The notes under the pieces are model-generated. The model had not been told where the DNA came from. It ran no database searches and saw nothing but the letters and a program-made list of their open reading frames with translations. A DNA stretch of 58,065 bases, taken from NCBI GenBank assembly GCA_902826935.1, contig CADEGR010000013.1, positions 1 to 58,065 on the forward strand, in the 5' to 3' direction. Every line of letters starts with the position of its first letter. The first letter of the stretch is position 1. Origin of the DNA: an uncultured Alphaproteobacteria bacterium. Its GTDB lineage: Bacteria; Pseudomonadota; Alphaproteobacteria; Geminicoccales; Geminicoccaceae. This document shows, piece by piece, positions 22,085 to 30,487 of this stretch. Both the position numbers and the translations under genes were made by a program.

Positions 22085-22906
22085 TCACCAGCCGCCGAGC
22101 AGGCGGTGGCTCAGCAGGCGCAAGGCGGCATTGCCGATCGGCAGCGCCAAGGTGGCCGCGTCGTGGCCGTGGCGGGCCAGGCGGCGCAGGCGCGGGCGGG
22201 CGAGGCTGGCCGGCAGCAAGGCCGGCAGCGCCCAGCGCGGCACAGCGCCGGGGGCGGCGCTGGCGGCCTGCAGGGCGGTGCTGGCGGCGGCGGCGAGACG
22301 GCGGGCGAGGTCCGGGCGATCGGGCTCGCCGCCGGCCGTGGCCAGCCAGTCAGCCGGCAGCCACAGCCGGCCGGCCGCGGCATCGGCCGGCAGGCGGGCG
22401 ATCAGGTCGACGAGGCCCAAGCCCAGCCCGGCCAGGCGGCCCTTGGCCAGGAGATCGGGGGGCGCCGGTCCGAGCAGGGCCAGCGCGGCCTCGGTCAGGC
22501 CGCCGGCCAGCCTGGCTACATGGCCCTCCAGGGCGGCCAGATCGGCCGGCGCGGTCGCCTCCAGCTCGGCCTCGCGCGCGGCGATCGCCTGCTCCAGCCA
22601 GGCGGTCGGCAGGCGGCCGTCCAATGCCAAGCGGGCGAGGCCCAGCGCCACCGGCTGAGCGGGCGGGTGGCCCTCGGCGATCAGCGGCAGCGCGTCCCGC
22701 CACCATTGCAGCCGGATCAGGCCGGCCATGGGCTGGCTGACCAGGGCGCGCACCTTGCCGATCTCGTGGTCGAAGGCGTAGAGCGCGAACAGGTCCTCGC
22801 GCGCTGCTGCCGGCGCGAACAGGGCGGCCAGGTAGCGGTCGGGTTGATGCTGGCGGGCGAGCTGGCCGCATTCGGACAGGGCCGGCGGCGCCGCCCGGTC
22901 GTTCAC
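22085..22906 (-). CDS. Squalene/phytoene synthase-fold protein, NDUFAF6-like
   Basis: A 273-residue helical protein with the isoprenoid-synthase fold signatures LFALYAFDHEIGKVRALVSQPMAGLIRLQWWRDAL and, near residue 165, GLGLGLVDLIARLP...GRLWLP. Both Asp-rich Mg-diphosphate motifs of true squalene or phytoene synthases are lost: HEIGK replaces the first DxxxD and LIARLP the second. This matches the non-enzymatic NDUFAF6 branch, whose mitochondrial member helps assemble respiratory complex I. The GTG at 22906 overlaps the stop of the cyclase gene (GTGA). A role in complex I assembly is inference from family and from the NDUFAF3-like gene 3.1 kb away. Confidence 0.78.
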   Translation of the reverse strand: MNDRAAPPALSECGQLARQHQPDRYLAALFAPAAAREDLFALYAFDHEIGKVRALVSQPMAGLIRLQWWRDALPLIAEGHPPAQPVALGLARLALDGRLPTAWLEQAIAAREAELEATAPADLAALEGHVARLAGGLTEAALALLGPAPPDLLAKGRLAGLGLGLVDLIARLPADAAAGRLWLPADWLATAGGEPDRPDLARRLAAAASTALQAASAAPGAVPRWALPALLPASLARPRLRRLARHGHDAATLALPIGNAALRLLSHRLLGGW

Positions 22907-24324
22907 CCCAGCACGACCAGATCGACCGGCTGGGCAACCCCGGCCACGCCAGCGCCGGGCCGCATTTGGCCGCCATTGCCCGGCCAGCCCTGGGCCTGGC
23001 CCAGCGCGTAGGCGTCGGCGGTGCAAAGCGCCCGCACGCCCTCGACCTTGGTGTGCTTCTCCAGCTTGGCGGCCAGGTTCACCGGCTCGCCGATCACGGT
23101 GTATTCGAGCCTGGCGGCATCGCCGATCGCGCCGAACATGACCCGGCCGGTGGTGACCGCAGCACCGATCCCGGGCGCTGGCAGGCCGGCCGCGCGGCGC
23201 TCGGCTTGCCAGGCAGCGCTGGTCGCCAGGATCGCCTCGGTGGCGCGCAAGGCGTCGGCCGCGAAGGTCCGGCTGGTCCGGGTGGCGCCGAAGCTCGCCA
23301 GGATGCCGTCGCCCATGAACTTGTCGATGCTGCCGCCGGCGTCGGTGACGGCGCCGACCACCCGGGTCTGATATTCCGACAGGATCGCCATGACCGCGCG
23401 CGGCGGCAGCTGCTCGCTGAGCGGCGTGAAGCCGCGCAGGTCGGTCATCAGGATCGCCGCCTCGCGCAGCTCCGCATCGCCCGGCTCGATCGCCAGGTCG
23501 GTCGACCGGATCCGGCCGGCGACCTCGGGTGCGAAGAAGCGGGACAGCTCGTCGGCCGCCAGCTGGTCGGTGGTCGCCCGGATCAGGAGCTTGCGCGCCC
23601 GCAACAGGGCGACCGCCAGGATGAAGGTCACCATCAGCAGCGAGACGACCTTGTCGAACTCGGCGCCGAGCAGGATCTGGAACGACATCGCATAGGTCTT
23701 GAAGCTGTGCGTGATCTGGGCGTCCGGATCACCAAGCACGGCATAGGCGACCATCAACAGCCAGCCGGCGGATGCGGTGAGCCCCGCCAGGACCACGAAG
23801 CGCGGCTCGAAGCGGAGCGTGCGCAAGGCGATCAGGATGAAGGCGTACATCAAGGTCGGCGCCTTCAGCGACAGCGCCGGCGGCGCCTGATACTGCAGAT
23901 GAAAGCTCCAGATGGTCAGCATCAGCATCACGATGTCGACCACCACCGAGAGCGCCAGGAACCAGGGCCGCAGCCGCCGGCGCATGGCGAGCCACAAGCG
24001 GCCGCAGGTGAACAAGCAGTAGATTGCGAGCGTGACTGGCACCGGCTCGAACGGCACATTGGCCGGGAACGCCTTGGGCGTCAGGCTGTAGAGGATGGCG
24101 AAGGTCGCGAGCGCCAGCAGCTGGATCAGGCTGACCAGCACCTCGCTCTGGTCCTGATCAGCCTCGATCGCCGCCTGGACCCTGGCGGGCACCCGCGCCG
24201 GCAAGGGCGGGCCGACCACCAGCGTCGCCAGCCGCCGCCAGGCGGAGGGTGGCGGCTGACGGTCGTCGGCCAGGGCATGACCCAGCATGGCAGCAGGCTC
24301 CCGGTGATCGATCGGCGGCATCAT
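22903..24324 (-). CDS. Membrane-bound class III adenylate/guanylate cyclase
   Basis: A protein of about 473 residues with an N-terminal membrane domain of around six helices (residues about 55-235) and a C-terminal class III cyclase domain. Metal-binding aspartates are in ILMTDLRGFTPL and KFMGDGILASFG, and the conserved asparagine is in YTVIGEPVNLAAKLE, so the catalytic site looks complete. It should make cyclic AMP or GMP at the inner-face of the membrane in response to an unknown cue. Start is uncertain: ATGs at 24324, 24321 and 24288 and a GTG at 24381 are in frame, none with a strong ribosome site. Confidence 0.88.
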   Translation of the reverse strand: MMPPIDHREPAAMLGHALADDRQPPPSAWRRLATLVVGPPLPARVPARVQAAIEADQDQSEVLVSLIQLLALATFAILYSLTPKAFPANVPFEPVPVTLAIYCLFTCGRLWLAMRRRLRPWFLALSVVVDIVMLMLTIWSFHLQYQAPPALSLKAPTLMYAFILIALRTLRFEPRFVVLAGLTASAGWLLMVAYAVLGDPDAQITHSFKTYAMSFQILLGAEFDKVVSLLMVTFILAVALLRARKLLIRATTDQLAADELSRFFAPEVAGRIRSTDLAIEPGDAELREAAILMTDLRGFTPLSEQLPPRAVMAILSEYQTRVVGAVTDAGGSIDKFMGDGILASFGATRTSRTFAADALRATEAILATSAAWQAERRAAGLPAPGIGAAVTTGRVMFGAIGDAARLEYTVIGEPVNLAAKLEKHTKVEGVRALCTADAYALGQAQGWPGNGGQMRPGAGVAGVAQPVDLVVLG

Positions 24325-24407
24325 TCCACAAGGCCGGGCGCGCGGCCGATCACATCCGCACACGATCCCTACTGCGGACACGGCGGAACCGCGCTGCCGG
24401 CCGGGGT

Positions 24408-24435
24408 TTGCATTCCACAGCCGATCGACTATCTA
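24408..24435 (+). promoter_or_regulatory. Candidate sigma-70 promoter for sodB
   Basis: TTGCAT (24408-24413) and TATCTA (24430-24435) with 16 nt spacing, ending 47 nt before the sodB ATG. The placement fits a short leader; the match is moderate. Confidence 0.4.
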
Positions 24436-24482
24436 GCGAAGCATCGGACCCGGCACCACGACCTTTGCGAGGCGAGGACACC

Positions 24483-25088
24483 ATGGCCTTCGAATTGCCC
24501 GACCTCCCATACAGCTATGAAGCGCTCGAGCCGTACATGTCGTCGCGGACCTTGCACCTCCACCACGACAAGCACCACCAGACCTATGTCACCAATCTCA
24601 ACAATCTGATTGGCGACACCGATCTCAAGAGCAAGTCGCTGGAAGAGATCGTCCAGGCGACCGCCAACGATCCGGCCAAGGCCGGGATCTTCAACAATGC
24701 CGGCCAGCACTGGAACCACAATCTGTTCTGGCGGATCATGAAGAAGGGCGGCGGCGGGGCGCCCGGCGGCGAGCTGGCCAAGCGGATCGACGACGCCTTC
24801 GGCAGCTTCGAGAGCTTCAAGGAGAAGTTCAAGACCGCGGCCGTGACCCAGTTCGGCAGCGGCTGGGCCTGGCTCGCCCTGGACGGCGACACCCTCAAGG
24901 TCACCAAGACCGGCAATGCCGCCAATCCGCTGGTCGAGGGCATGGTGCCGCTGCTCGGCATCGATGTCTGGGAGCATGCCTACTACCTGGATTACGAGAA
25001 CCGCCGGCCGGAATATGTGGCGGCGTTCCTCAATCACATGGTGAATTGGGCCGAGGTCGAGGCGGAGCTGCATAAAGGCCTCGCCTAA
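24483..25088 (+). CDS. sodB: Superoxide dismutase, probably Fe type
   Basis: Converts superoxide to oxygen and hydrogen peroxide in the cytoplasm. The 201-residue protein has all four metal ligands: the first histidine in LHLHHDKHHQTYV, the second in HWNHNLFW, and Asp and His in GIDVWEHAYYLDYENRR. The Fe-type glutamine is seen in NNAGQHWNH, and QFGSGWAWL also favours iron over manganese. ATG at 24483 with GAGG upstream. The gene ends in a likely terminator and is not in an obvious operon. Confidence 0.94.
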   Translation: MAFELPDLPYSYEALEPYMSSRTLHLHHDKHHQTYVTNLNNLIGDTDLKSKSLEEIVQATANDPAKAGIFNNAGQHWNHNLFWRIMKKGGGGAPGGELAKRIDDAFGSFESFKEKFKTAAVTQFGSGWAWLALDGDTLKVTKTGNAANPLVEGMVPLLGIDVWEHAYYLDYENRRPEYVAAFLNHMVNWAEVEAELHKGLA

Positions 25089-25134
25089 CCACGACCGCGG
25101 GCTCACGCCCGCCACCAAGCAAGCAAGGCTCAGG

Positions 25135-25161
25135 GAGGGGCGGCCAGCGAGGGTGCCCCTC
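25135..25161 (+). terminator. Probable rho-independent terminator of sodB
   Basis: GAGGGGC (25135-25141) and GCCCCTC (25155-25161) can pair across a 13-nt loop and are followed by TTTGTT, 47 nt after the sodB stop. The stem is short and the loop large. Confidence 0.5.
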
Positions 25162-25247
25162 TTTGTTCGTCCGGCGCCTCATCTCGGCTTGATCCCGTCG
25201 CGCATGCGCCCGCTGCGAAGGCAGCCCCGGCGCCGGAGATCGGCCCG

Positions 25248-26009
25248 ATGCCCCTGCCCGCGTTCCGCCTCCTGGGTCCCGCTGCCCGCTTCCTGGGTCC
25301 GGCTGCCAGCCTGCTGCTGGCGGCGTGCGCCGCCACAACCACCCTGGTCGGCAAGCGCGACCTCGACGTCCAGACCAGGATGACCGCGACCATCTTTCTG
25401 GAGCCAGTGGCGCCGGACCAGCGCAGCATCTTCCTGCAGATCCGCAACACCTCGGATCAGCCGGCCTTCGACCTCGAGCCGTCGATCGCGAGCGCGCTCA
25501 AGGCACGCGGCTATCGGATCGTGACCGATCCGGCCACGGCCCAGTACATGCTCCAGGCCAATGTCCTGCAGATCGGCCGCAGCTCCCCCACCGCCAGCGA
25601 GCAGATGTTCGCCAGCGGCTTCGGCGGCGCCTTGTTCGGTGGCGCGGTCGGCGCGGTCGGCAGCCGGGCGGCGACCAGCGAGACCGGCCCGATCATCGCG
25701 GGCGGCCTGCTCGGCGCCGCGGTCGAGGCGGTCACCGGCAGCGCCGTGCAGGACGTGACCTACACGATCGTGACCGACCTGCAGCTGTCGGAGCGAGCCA
25801 GCGACGGCATGATGGTGACCGAAAGCCTGGAGCAGGACCTGCAGCAGGGCACCGGCGGCATGCGGGTGCTGCGCGCCAGCACGGTGACCGACTGGAAGCG
25901 CTACCAGACCAGGATCGTGAGCGAGGCGAACCAGGCCAATCTCGAAATCGCCGAGGCGACGCCGGCTCTGGTGGAAGGCTTGAGCCGCTCGATCGCCGGC
26001 TTGTTCTGA
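25248..26009 (+). CDS. traT: TraT-family outer-membrane lipoprotein (complement resistance/surface exclusion homologue)
   Basis: A 253-residue lipoprotein. The signal peptide ends in the lipobox LLAAC with Cys27 as the lipidated residue. The mature part has the TraT features: QNRS-like LQIRNTSDQPAFDL, ALKARGYRIVTDPATAQYMLQANVLQIG, and two Gly/Ala-rich amphipathic stretches (FASGFGGALFGGAVGAVGSR and IIAGGLLGAAVEAVTGS) thought to insert in the outer membrane. F-plasmid TraT blocks redundant mating and complement attack; no other tra gene is present here, so its native role is probably different. ATG at 25248 with a GGAG ribosome site. Confidence 0.85.
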   Translation: MPLPAFRLLGPAARFLGPAASLLLAACAATTTLVGKRDLDVQTRMTATIFLEPVAPDQRSIFLQIRNTSDQPAFDLEPSIASALKARGYRIVTDPATAQYMLQANVLQIGRSSPTASEQMFASGFGGALFGGAVGAVGSRAATSETGPIIAGGLLGAAVEAVTGSAVQDVTYTIVTDLQLSERASDGMMVTESLEQDLQQGTGGMRVLRASTVTDWKRYQTRIVSEANQANLEIAEATPALVEGLSRSIAGLF

Positions 26010-26024
26010 GCGGCGCCCTGCGGC

Positions 26025-26399
26025 TCAGACCGCGATCAAGGCGGCCGCGACCCGGCGGTCATCGGCCAGCAGCAAATTGAAGGTGCGGCAGGCCGCCGGC
26101 GTGGCCATGGCCTCCAGGCCGATGCCGCGCCCACGCAAGGCGGTCCGAAGCTCGGCCGGCGCGAGCTGGAAGTCCGCCCCGGAGCCGAGCAGCAAGAGCT
26201 CGACCGGTGGGTCCGCGCTCAGCACCGGGTCCAGGCTGTCGAGCGACAAGGCGGCGAGATCGGCCACCGGCCAGGCGTGGCTGGCATCGGGCAGGATCAG
26301 CACCGAGCCCTGACGCCGCACGCCCGCGATCCGAAAGCCGCCATCGCCATAGGCCTGGATGACCTGCCGGCCCGGCCTGATGTCCTGGTATAGCTCCAC
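26025..26399 (-). CDS. Mth938-like domain protein (NDUFAF3-like)
   Basis: A 124-residue protein of the Mth938/DUF498 fold: VIQAYGDGGFRIAGVRRQGSVLILPD, PVELLLLGSGADFQLAPAELRTALRGRGIGLEAMATPAACRTFNLLLADDRRVAAALIAV, where the LLLGSG strand-loop and the TPAACRTFN(xx)L element are characteristic. The human family member NDUFAF3 assembles respiratory complex I. It lies 32 nt downstream of secF on the same strand, a neighbourhood widely kept in alphaproteobacteria. Start is a GTG at 26399 with GGGGAG upstream. The function here is inferred. Confidence 0.85.
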   Translation of the reverse strand: MELYQDIRPGRQVIQAYGDGGFRIAGVRRQGSVLILPDASHAWPVADLAALSLDSLDPVLSADPPVELLLLGSGADFQLAPAELRTALRGRGIGLEAMATPAACRTFNLLLADDRRVAAALIAV

Positions 26400-26431
26400 C
26401 GGCTGCTCCCCTCGAGGGTTGGCCGCTGCGG

Positions 26432-27373
26432 CTAAGGCGTTGCCGGCGATGGCTTGCTCGGGCCTTCCTGGGGCCGCCCGCGCAGGTTCAGATGCACCAG
26501 GATCGGGGTCGCGACATAGATCGTCGAGTAGGTGCCGACCGCGATCCCCCAGAGCATGGCGATCGAGAAGTCGCGCAGGACCGGGCCCCCGAAGATCAAG
26601 AGCGCCAGGAGGGCCAGCACGGTGGTCGTGGTGGTCATCACGGTGCGTGCCAGGGTCTCGTTGATCGAGCGGTCGATCAGCTCCGGCATCGGCATCGACT
26701 TGTAGCGCCGGAGGTTCTCCCGCACCCGGTCGAAGATCACGACGGTGTCGTTCAAGGAGTAGCCGACGATCGTCAGGATCGCGGCAATCGAGGTCAGGTT
26801 GAACTCCAGCCCGAACAGGCTGTAGAGCCCGACCGTGGTCACGGCATCGTGGACCAGGGCGAACACGCAGCCGATGCCGTACTGCCATTCGAACCGGAAC
26901 CAGATGTAGATCAGGATGGTCACGATCGACCAGATGACCGCCTGCGTCCCGGCCCAGAACAGATCCGAGCTGACCTTCGGCCCGACGAACTCGACCCGCC
27001 GGTAGCTGATGCCCGTGCCGAACTCCTGCTCGAGCGCCGCCTTGACCTGGTTGACGGCGGCCAGCTGCGCCTCCTCGCCGCCCGCCTGGCGCTGGACCCG
27101 GATCAGGATATCGGTCGGCGCGCCGAATTCCTGGAGCGCGATCTCGCCCAGATCGAGGCCGCCCAGATTGGCGCGCATGGCGGCGAGATCGGGGGCCGCC
27201 GGCATGCGGACCTCGATGATCGTGCCGCCCTGGAAGTCGATGCCCAGCTCCATGCCGCGGACCGGCACGAGGATGCAGGTCAGGATGATCAGGAGCAGCG
27301 AGGCCGCATAGGCGACGTACTGATACTTTTGAAACTGGATCCGGGTGTCGTCCGGGATCAGCCGGAAGGCCAT
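26432..27373 (-). CDS. secF: Protein translocase subunit SecF
   Basis: Partner of SecD in the proton-driven complex that helps pull secreted proteins out of the Sec channel. The 313-residue protein starts LIPDDTRIQFQKYQYVAYAAS, has the first helix and GMELGIDFQGGTIIEVR, a periplasmic domain, and the C-terminal RND-like helices with VGYSLNDTVVIFDRVRENLRRYK and INETLARTVMTTTTTVLALLALLIFGG. Complete six-helix layout. It follows secD by 10 nt. Confidence 0.95.
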   Translation of the reverse strand: MAFRLIPDDTRIQFQKYQYVAYAASLLLIILTCILVPVRGMELGIDFQGGTIIEVRMPAAPDLAAMRANLGGLDLGEIALQEFGAPTDILIRVQRQAGGEEAQLAAVNQVKAALEQEFGTGISYRRVEFVGPKVSSDLFWAGTQAVIWSIVTILIYIWFRFEWQYGIGCVFALVHDAVTTVGLYSLFGLEFNLTSIAAILTIVGYSLNDTVVIFDRVRENLRRYKSMPMPELIDRSINETLARTVMTTTTTVLALLALLIFGGPVLRDFSIAMLWGIAVGTYSTIYVATPILVHLNLRGRPQEGPSKPSPATP

Positions 27374-27383
27374 CGCCTGCTCC

Positions 27384-28958
27384 TTAGACGTGCAAGGCGA
27401 CAGGACGCGTGCGCCGGAACCAGTAGCCGACGATCAGCCTGCTCTGCCAGATCGAGGTGAACATGGAGGTGATGATGCCGATGCCGAGCGTGACCGCGAA
27501 GCCGCGCACCGGTCCGGAGCCGAAGATGTAGAGGATGATCGCGGCGATCAGCCCGGTCAGGTGGGAATCGATGATCGTGCGGATCGCTTCCTTGAAGCCG
27601 GTGTCGATCGCGTTCAAGGGCGACTTGCCGGTCCTGACCTCCTCGTGGATGCGCTCATAGATCAGCACGTTGGCGTCGACCGCCATGCCGATGGTGAGCA
27701 CGATGCCGGCGATGCCCGGCAGGGTCAGGGTCGCCTGGATCAGCGACATCAAGGCGACGATCAGGAACAGATTGGTCAGCAGCGCGATGTTGGCGACCAC
27801 GCCGAACACGCCGTAATAGAACAGCATGAAGGCGGCGACCGCGACCAGCGCCACGATGCCGGCGACCTTGCCGGCCGCGATCGAATCGGCGCCGAGATCG
27901 GGTCCGACCGTGCGCTCCTCGACGATCTCGAGCGGAGCCGGCAGGGCGCCCGCGCGCAGCAGCACGGCGAGCTCGGTCGCACTCTCGGTCGTGAAGCTGC
28001 CGGAGATCACGCCGCTGCCGCCCAGGATCGGCTCGTTGATCCGCGGCGCGCTGATCACCTTGTTGTCGAGGACGATCGCGAGCAGCTCGTTGACATGCTC
28101 CTTGGTGACCGCGCCGAACTTGCGCGCCCCCACCGAATCGAAGCGGAAGTTCACGACCGGCTCGTTGTTCTGATAGGTCGGCTGGGCGTCGACCAGGCTC
28201 TCGCCGCTGACCTCGACCCGCTTCTTGACCACCATCTGGCCCTGCCCGTCCTCGTTGGGCAGGAGCTCCGAGCCGGGCGGCAGGTTGCCGGATTGGGCCT
28301 GGGCGAGCGAGGTCTCCATGTCGGCCAGGTGGAAGGTCAGCTTGGCGGTCTGGCCGAGCAGCCGCTTGATCGCCTCGGGATCCTTCTCGCCCGGCACCTG
28401 CACCAGGATCCGGTTCTGGCCCTGCATCTGGATGGTCGGCTCACGGGTGCCGACCTCGTCGATCCGGCGGCGCACGATCTCGAGCGACTGCTGCAGGGCC
28501 GACTGCTTCAAGGCGGTCGCCGCCTGCTCGGTCAGGCTGATGTCGATCCGGCCGCCATCCTGGGCCTCGATCTGGTAGTCGGGCAGGAACGTGTTGGGAT
28601 TGAGCTTGGCCAGGATCGCCTGGGCCGCCTCGGCCTGGGCGGCGTCGACCAGGGTCAGGCTGACCACGTCGCCACGGATGCCCAGGCCGCGATAGCCGAT
28701 CCGCTCCTTGCGCAGGCTGGCGCGGATCTCGTCGACCAGGCTGTTCATGCGCTCGGTGACGACCGCCTCGAGCTGGACCTCGAGCAGCAGATGCGAGCCG
28801 CCCTGCAGATCGAGGCCGAGATTGATCTGCTGATGCGGCAGCCAGCTCGGCATCGCCGCCATCTGCTCGCGCGAGAACAGGTTCGGCAGGCTCAGGATCA
28901 CCGCAAGCGCGCAGATGGTCCAGACCAGGCCGGTGGTGAAGCCCGAGAGACGCAGCAT
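27384..28958 (-). CDS. secD: Protein translocase subunit SecD
   Basis: A 524-residue inner-membrane protein with one N-terminal helix, a large periplasmic domain (LGLDLQGGSHLLLEV, REPTIQMQGQNRILVQVPG, and the late LGGSGVISGSF), then five C-terminal helices with GMAVDANVLIYERIHEEVRTGKSPLNAIDTGFKEAIRTIIDSHLTG, the region that couples proton flow. All hallmark parts are present and length is typical. It lies between yajC (9-nt gap) and secF (10-nt gap), so yajC-secD-secF form one operon. Confidence 0.96.
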   Translation of the reverse strand: MLRLSGFTTGLVWTICALAVILSLPNLFSREQMAAMPSWLPHQQINLGLDLQGGSHLLLEVQLEAVVTERMNSLVDEIRASLRKERIGYRGLGIRGDVVSLTLVDAAQAEAAQAILAKLNPNTFLPDYQIEAQDGGRIDISLTEQAATALKQSALQQSLEIVRRRIDEVGTREPTIQMQGQNRILVQVPGEKDPEAIKRLLGQTAKLTFHLADMETSLAQAQSGNLPPGSELLPNEDGQGQMVVKKRVEVSGESLVDAQPTYQNNEPVVNFRFDSVGARKFGAVTKEHVNELLAIVLDNKVISAPRINEPILGGSGVISGSFTTESATELAVLLRAGALPAPLEIVEERTVGPDLGADSIAAGKVAGIVALVAVAAFMLFYYGVFGVVANIALLTNLFLIVALMSLIQATLTLPGIAGIVLTIGMAVDANVLIYERIHEEVRTGKSPLNAIDTGFKEAIRTIIDSHLTGLIAAIILYIFGSGPVRGFAVTLGIGIITSMFTSIWQSRLIVGYWFRRTRPVALHV

Positions 28959-28967
28959 CGACCTCGC

Positions 28968-29369
28968 CTATTTCTTGCCGAACAGCTGCGCCATCAGGCC
29001 GGTTTTCTGGCCGGCATCATTGGCGACCGGCGGCTCGATGGCGCCGCCCGGCTGGGCCTTGCCGAGGACGTCGGAGATCGAGCCGCGCGCGACCCGAACC
29101 CGGATGTCCTTGGCGATCTCGACCAGGACCACGTCCTCGCCCTCCTCGACCTTGACCACCTGGCCGATGATGCCGCCGCCGGTCAGGACCCGATCGCCCC
29201 GCTTGACCGCCGCCAGCATCGCGCGATGCGCCTTCATCTTGGTCTGCTGCGGCCGGATCAGCAGAAAGTAGAAGACGATGAAGATCAGGATCAGCGGCAG
29301 CAGCGACACCAGGAAGTCGCCTTGGCCGGCGGGGCCCGCCGCTTGAGCGTAGGCCGGGGAGATCAGCAT
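28968..29369 (-). CDS. yajC: Preprotein translocase subunit YajC
   Basis: A 133-residue small membrane protein that associates with SecDF. It has a single membrane helix (LVSLLPLILIFIVFYFLLIRPQQTKMKAH, the strongly conserved YajC block) followed by a cytoplasmic beta-rich domain with GDRVLTGGGIIGQVVKVEEGEDVVLVEIAKDIRVRVARGSI. The tail beyond residue 100 is variable. ATG at 29369; first gene of the yajC-secD-secF run and divergent from the DUF815 ATPase. Confidence 0.94.
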   Translation of the reverse strand: MLISPAYAQAAGPAGQGDFLVSLLPLILIFIVFYFLLIRPQQTKMKAHRAMLAAVKRGDRVLTGGGIIGQVVKVEEGEDVVLVEIAKDIRVRVARGSISDVLGKAQPGGAIEPPVANDAGQKTGLMAQLFGKK

Positions 29370-29584
29370 CAGGTCACCTAAGGCATGCCAAGGGGGATGA
29401 GGCTCGGTCGGCGCCGGACTATAGCCACGCCCTGGCGAAATGCCAACAGCGCGGCCGCGACCTCGGCCGCCGCCAGGTCGCCATAGCCAAAAAGATTGGT
29501 CCGCCAGCCGTCCGGGTCAATCGTCAAGTCAAATCGGCTGCGCGCGGTTGATCCGGAGGGCGCAACTCTCTAGCTTCTGCCGCC

Positions 29585-30448
29585 ATGAGCATGGAGCAAT
29601 TGCTGGCAACCCTGGAGCGGCTGGCGAGCGCGGTCGAGCGGCTGGCACCGCCACCGCCGGCCGGGGTCGATCTGCAGGCCTGGGACGCCTTCGTCTGGGA
29701 GCCACGCGGGCGCGAGCTGCGCGCCGTGGCCAAGGTCGCGGCGGTGCCGCTCGAGCTGTTGGTCGGCATCGACCGGGTGCGCGACATCCTGCTCGCCAAC
29801 ACCGAGCGCTTCGCCCGCGGCCTGCCCGCCAACAATGCCCTGCTGTGGGGTGCCCGCGGCATGGGCAAGAGCTCGCTGATCAAGGCGATCCAGCGCCGGA
29901 TCAACCTGGCCACGCCCGGCAGCCTCGCCCTGATCGAGATCCACCGCGAGGACGTCGACAGCCTGCCCCTCCTGCTCCAGCTGCTGGCCGGGCAAGCGCG
30001 CCGCTGCCTCCTGTTCTGCGACGACCTCAGCTTCGATGCCGGCGACGCCAGCTACAAGTCGCTCAAGGCCGTGCTGGAGGGCGGGCTCGAGGGCCGGCCG
30101 GACAATGTCCTGTTCTACGCCACCTCCAACCGCCGCCATCTGATGCCGCGCGACATGATCGACAACGAGCGCTCGACCGCGATCAATCCCGGCGAGGCGA
30201 TCGAGGAGAAGGTCTCCTTGTCCGACCGCTTCGGCCTGTGGCTCGGCTTTCATCCCTGCTCGCAGGACGACTACCTCGCCATGGTGCGCGGCTATTGCCG
30301 CCATGCCGGGCTCGAGGTCGAGCCGGAGCTGCTGCGCCGGGACGCCCTGGAATGGGCGACCACCCGCGGCGCCCGCTCAGGTAGGGTCGCCTGGCAGTAT
30401 GTCCAGGATCTGGCCGGCCGCGAAGGCCGGGTGCTGACCTCGCGCTAG
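29585..30448 (+). CDS. ATP-binding protein of the DUF815 (AAA+-like) family
   Basis: A 287-residue cytoplasmic P-loop protein. The Walker A motif is GARGMGKSSLIKAI near residue 95; Walker B is CLLFCDDLSFD near residue 145, followed by YATSNRRHLMPRDMIDN (sensor 1) and the family-specific EAIEEKVSLSDRFGLWLGFHPCSQDDYL. DUF815 proteins are widespread but of unknown role. It commonly sits beside yajC in alphaproteobacteria, as here, in divergent orientation with a 215-nt shared upstream region. Start at ATG 29585; a second ATG two codons later is possible. Confidence 0.9.
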   Translation: MSMEQLLATLERLASAVERLAPPPPAGVDLQAWDAFVWEPRGRELRAVAKVAAVPLELLVGIDRVRDILLANTERFARGLPANNALLWGARGMGKSSLIKAIQRRINLATPGSLALIEIHREDVDSLPLLLQLLAGQARRCLLFCDDLSFDAGDASYKSLKAVLEGGLEGRPDNVLFYATSNRRHLMPRDMIDNERSTAINPGEAIEEKVSLSDRFGLWLGFHPCSQDDYLAMVRGYCRHAGLEVEPELLRRDALEWATTRGARSGRVAWQYVQDLAGREGRVLTSR

Positions 30449-30458
30449 GGGCAACACC

Positions 30459-30487
30459 CAATCAGGCTAAGCGGTGGCGCCTGATTG
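30459..30487 (+). terminator. Hairpin after the DUF815 gene, possible terminator
   Basis: CAATCAGGC (30459-30467) pairs perfectly with GCCTGATTG (30479-30487) across an 11-nt loop, starting 11 nt after the DUF815 stop codon. There is no clear T-tract, so it may be a transcript-stabilising hairpin rather than an intrinsic terminator. Confidence 0.35.

Noticed and set aside
27345-29381. 678-residue plus-strand open frame opposite secD and yajC
   Set aside because: Shadow of secD-yajC, whose products carry all hallmark motifs.
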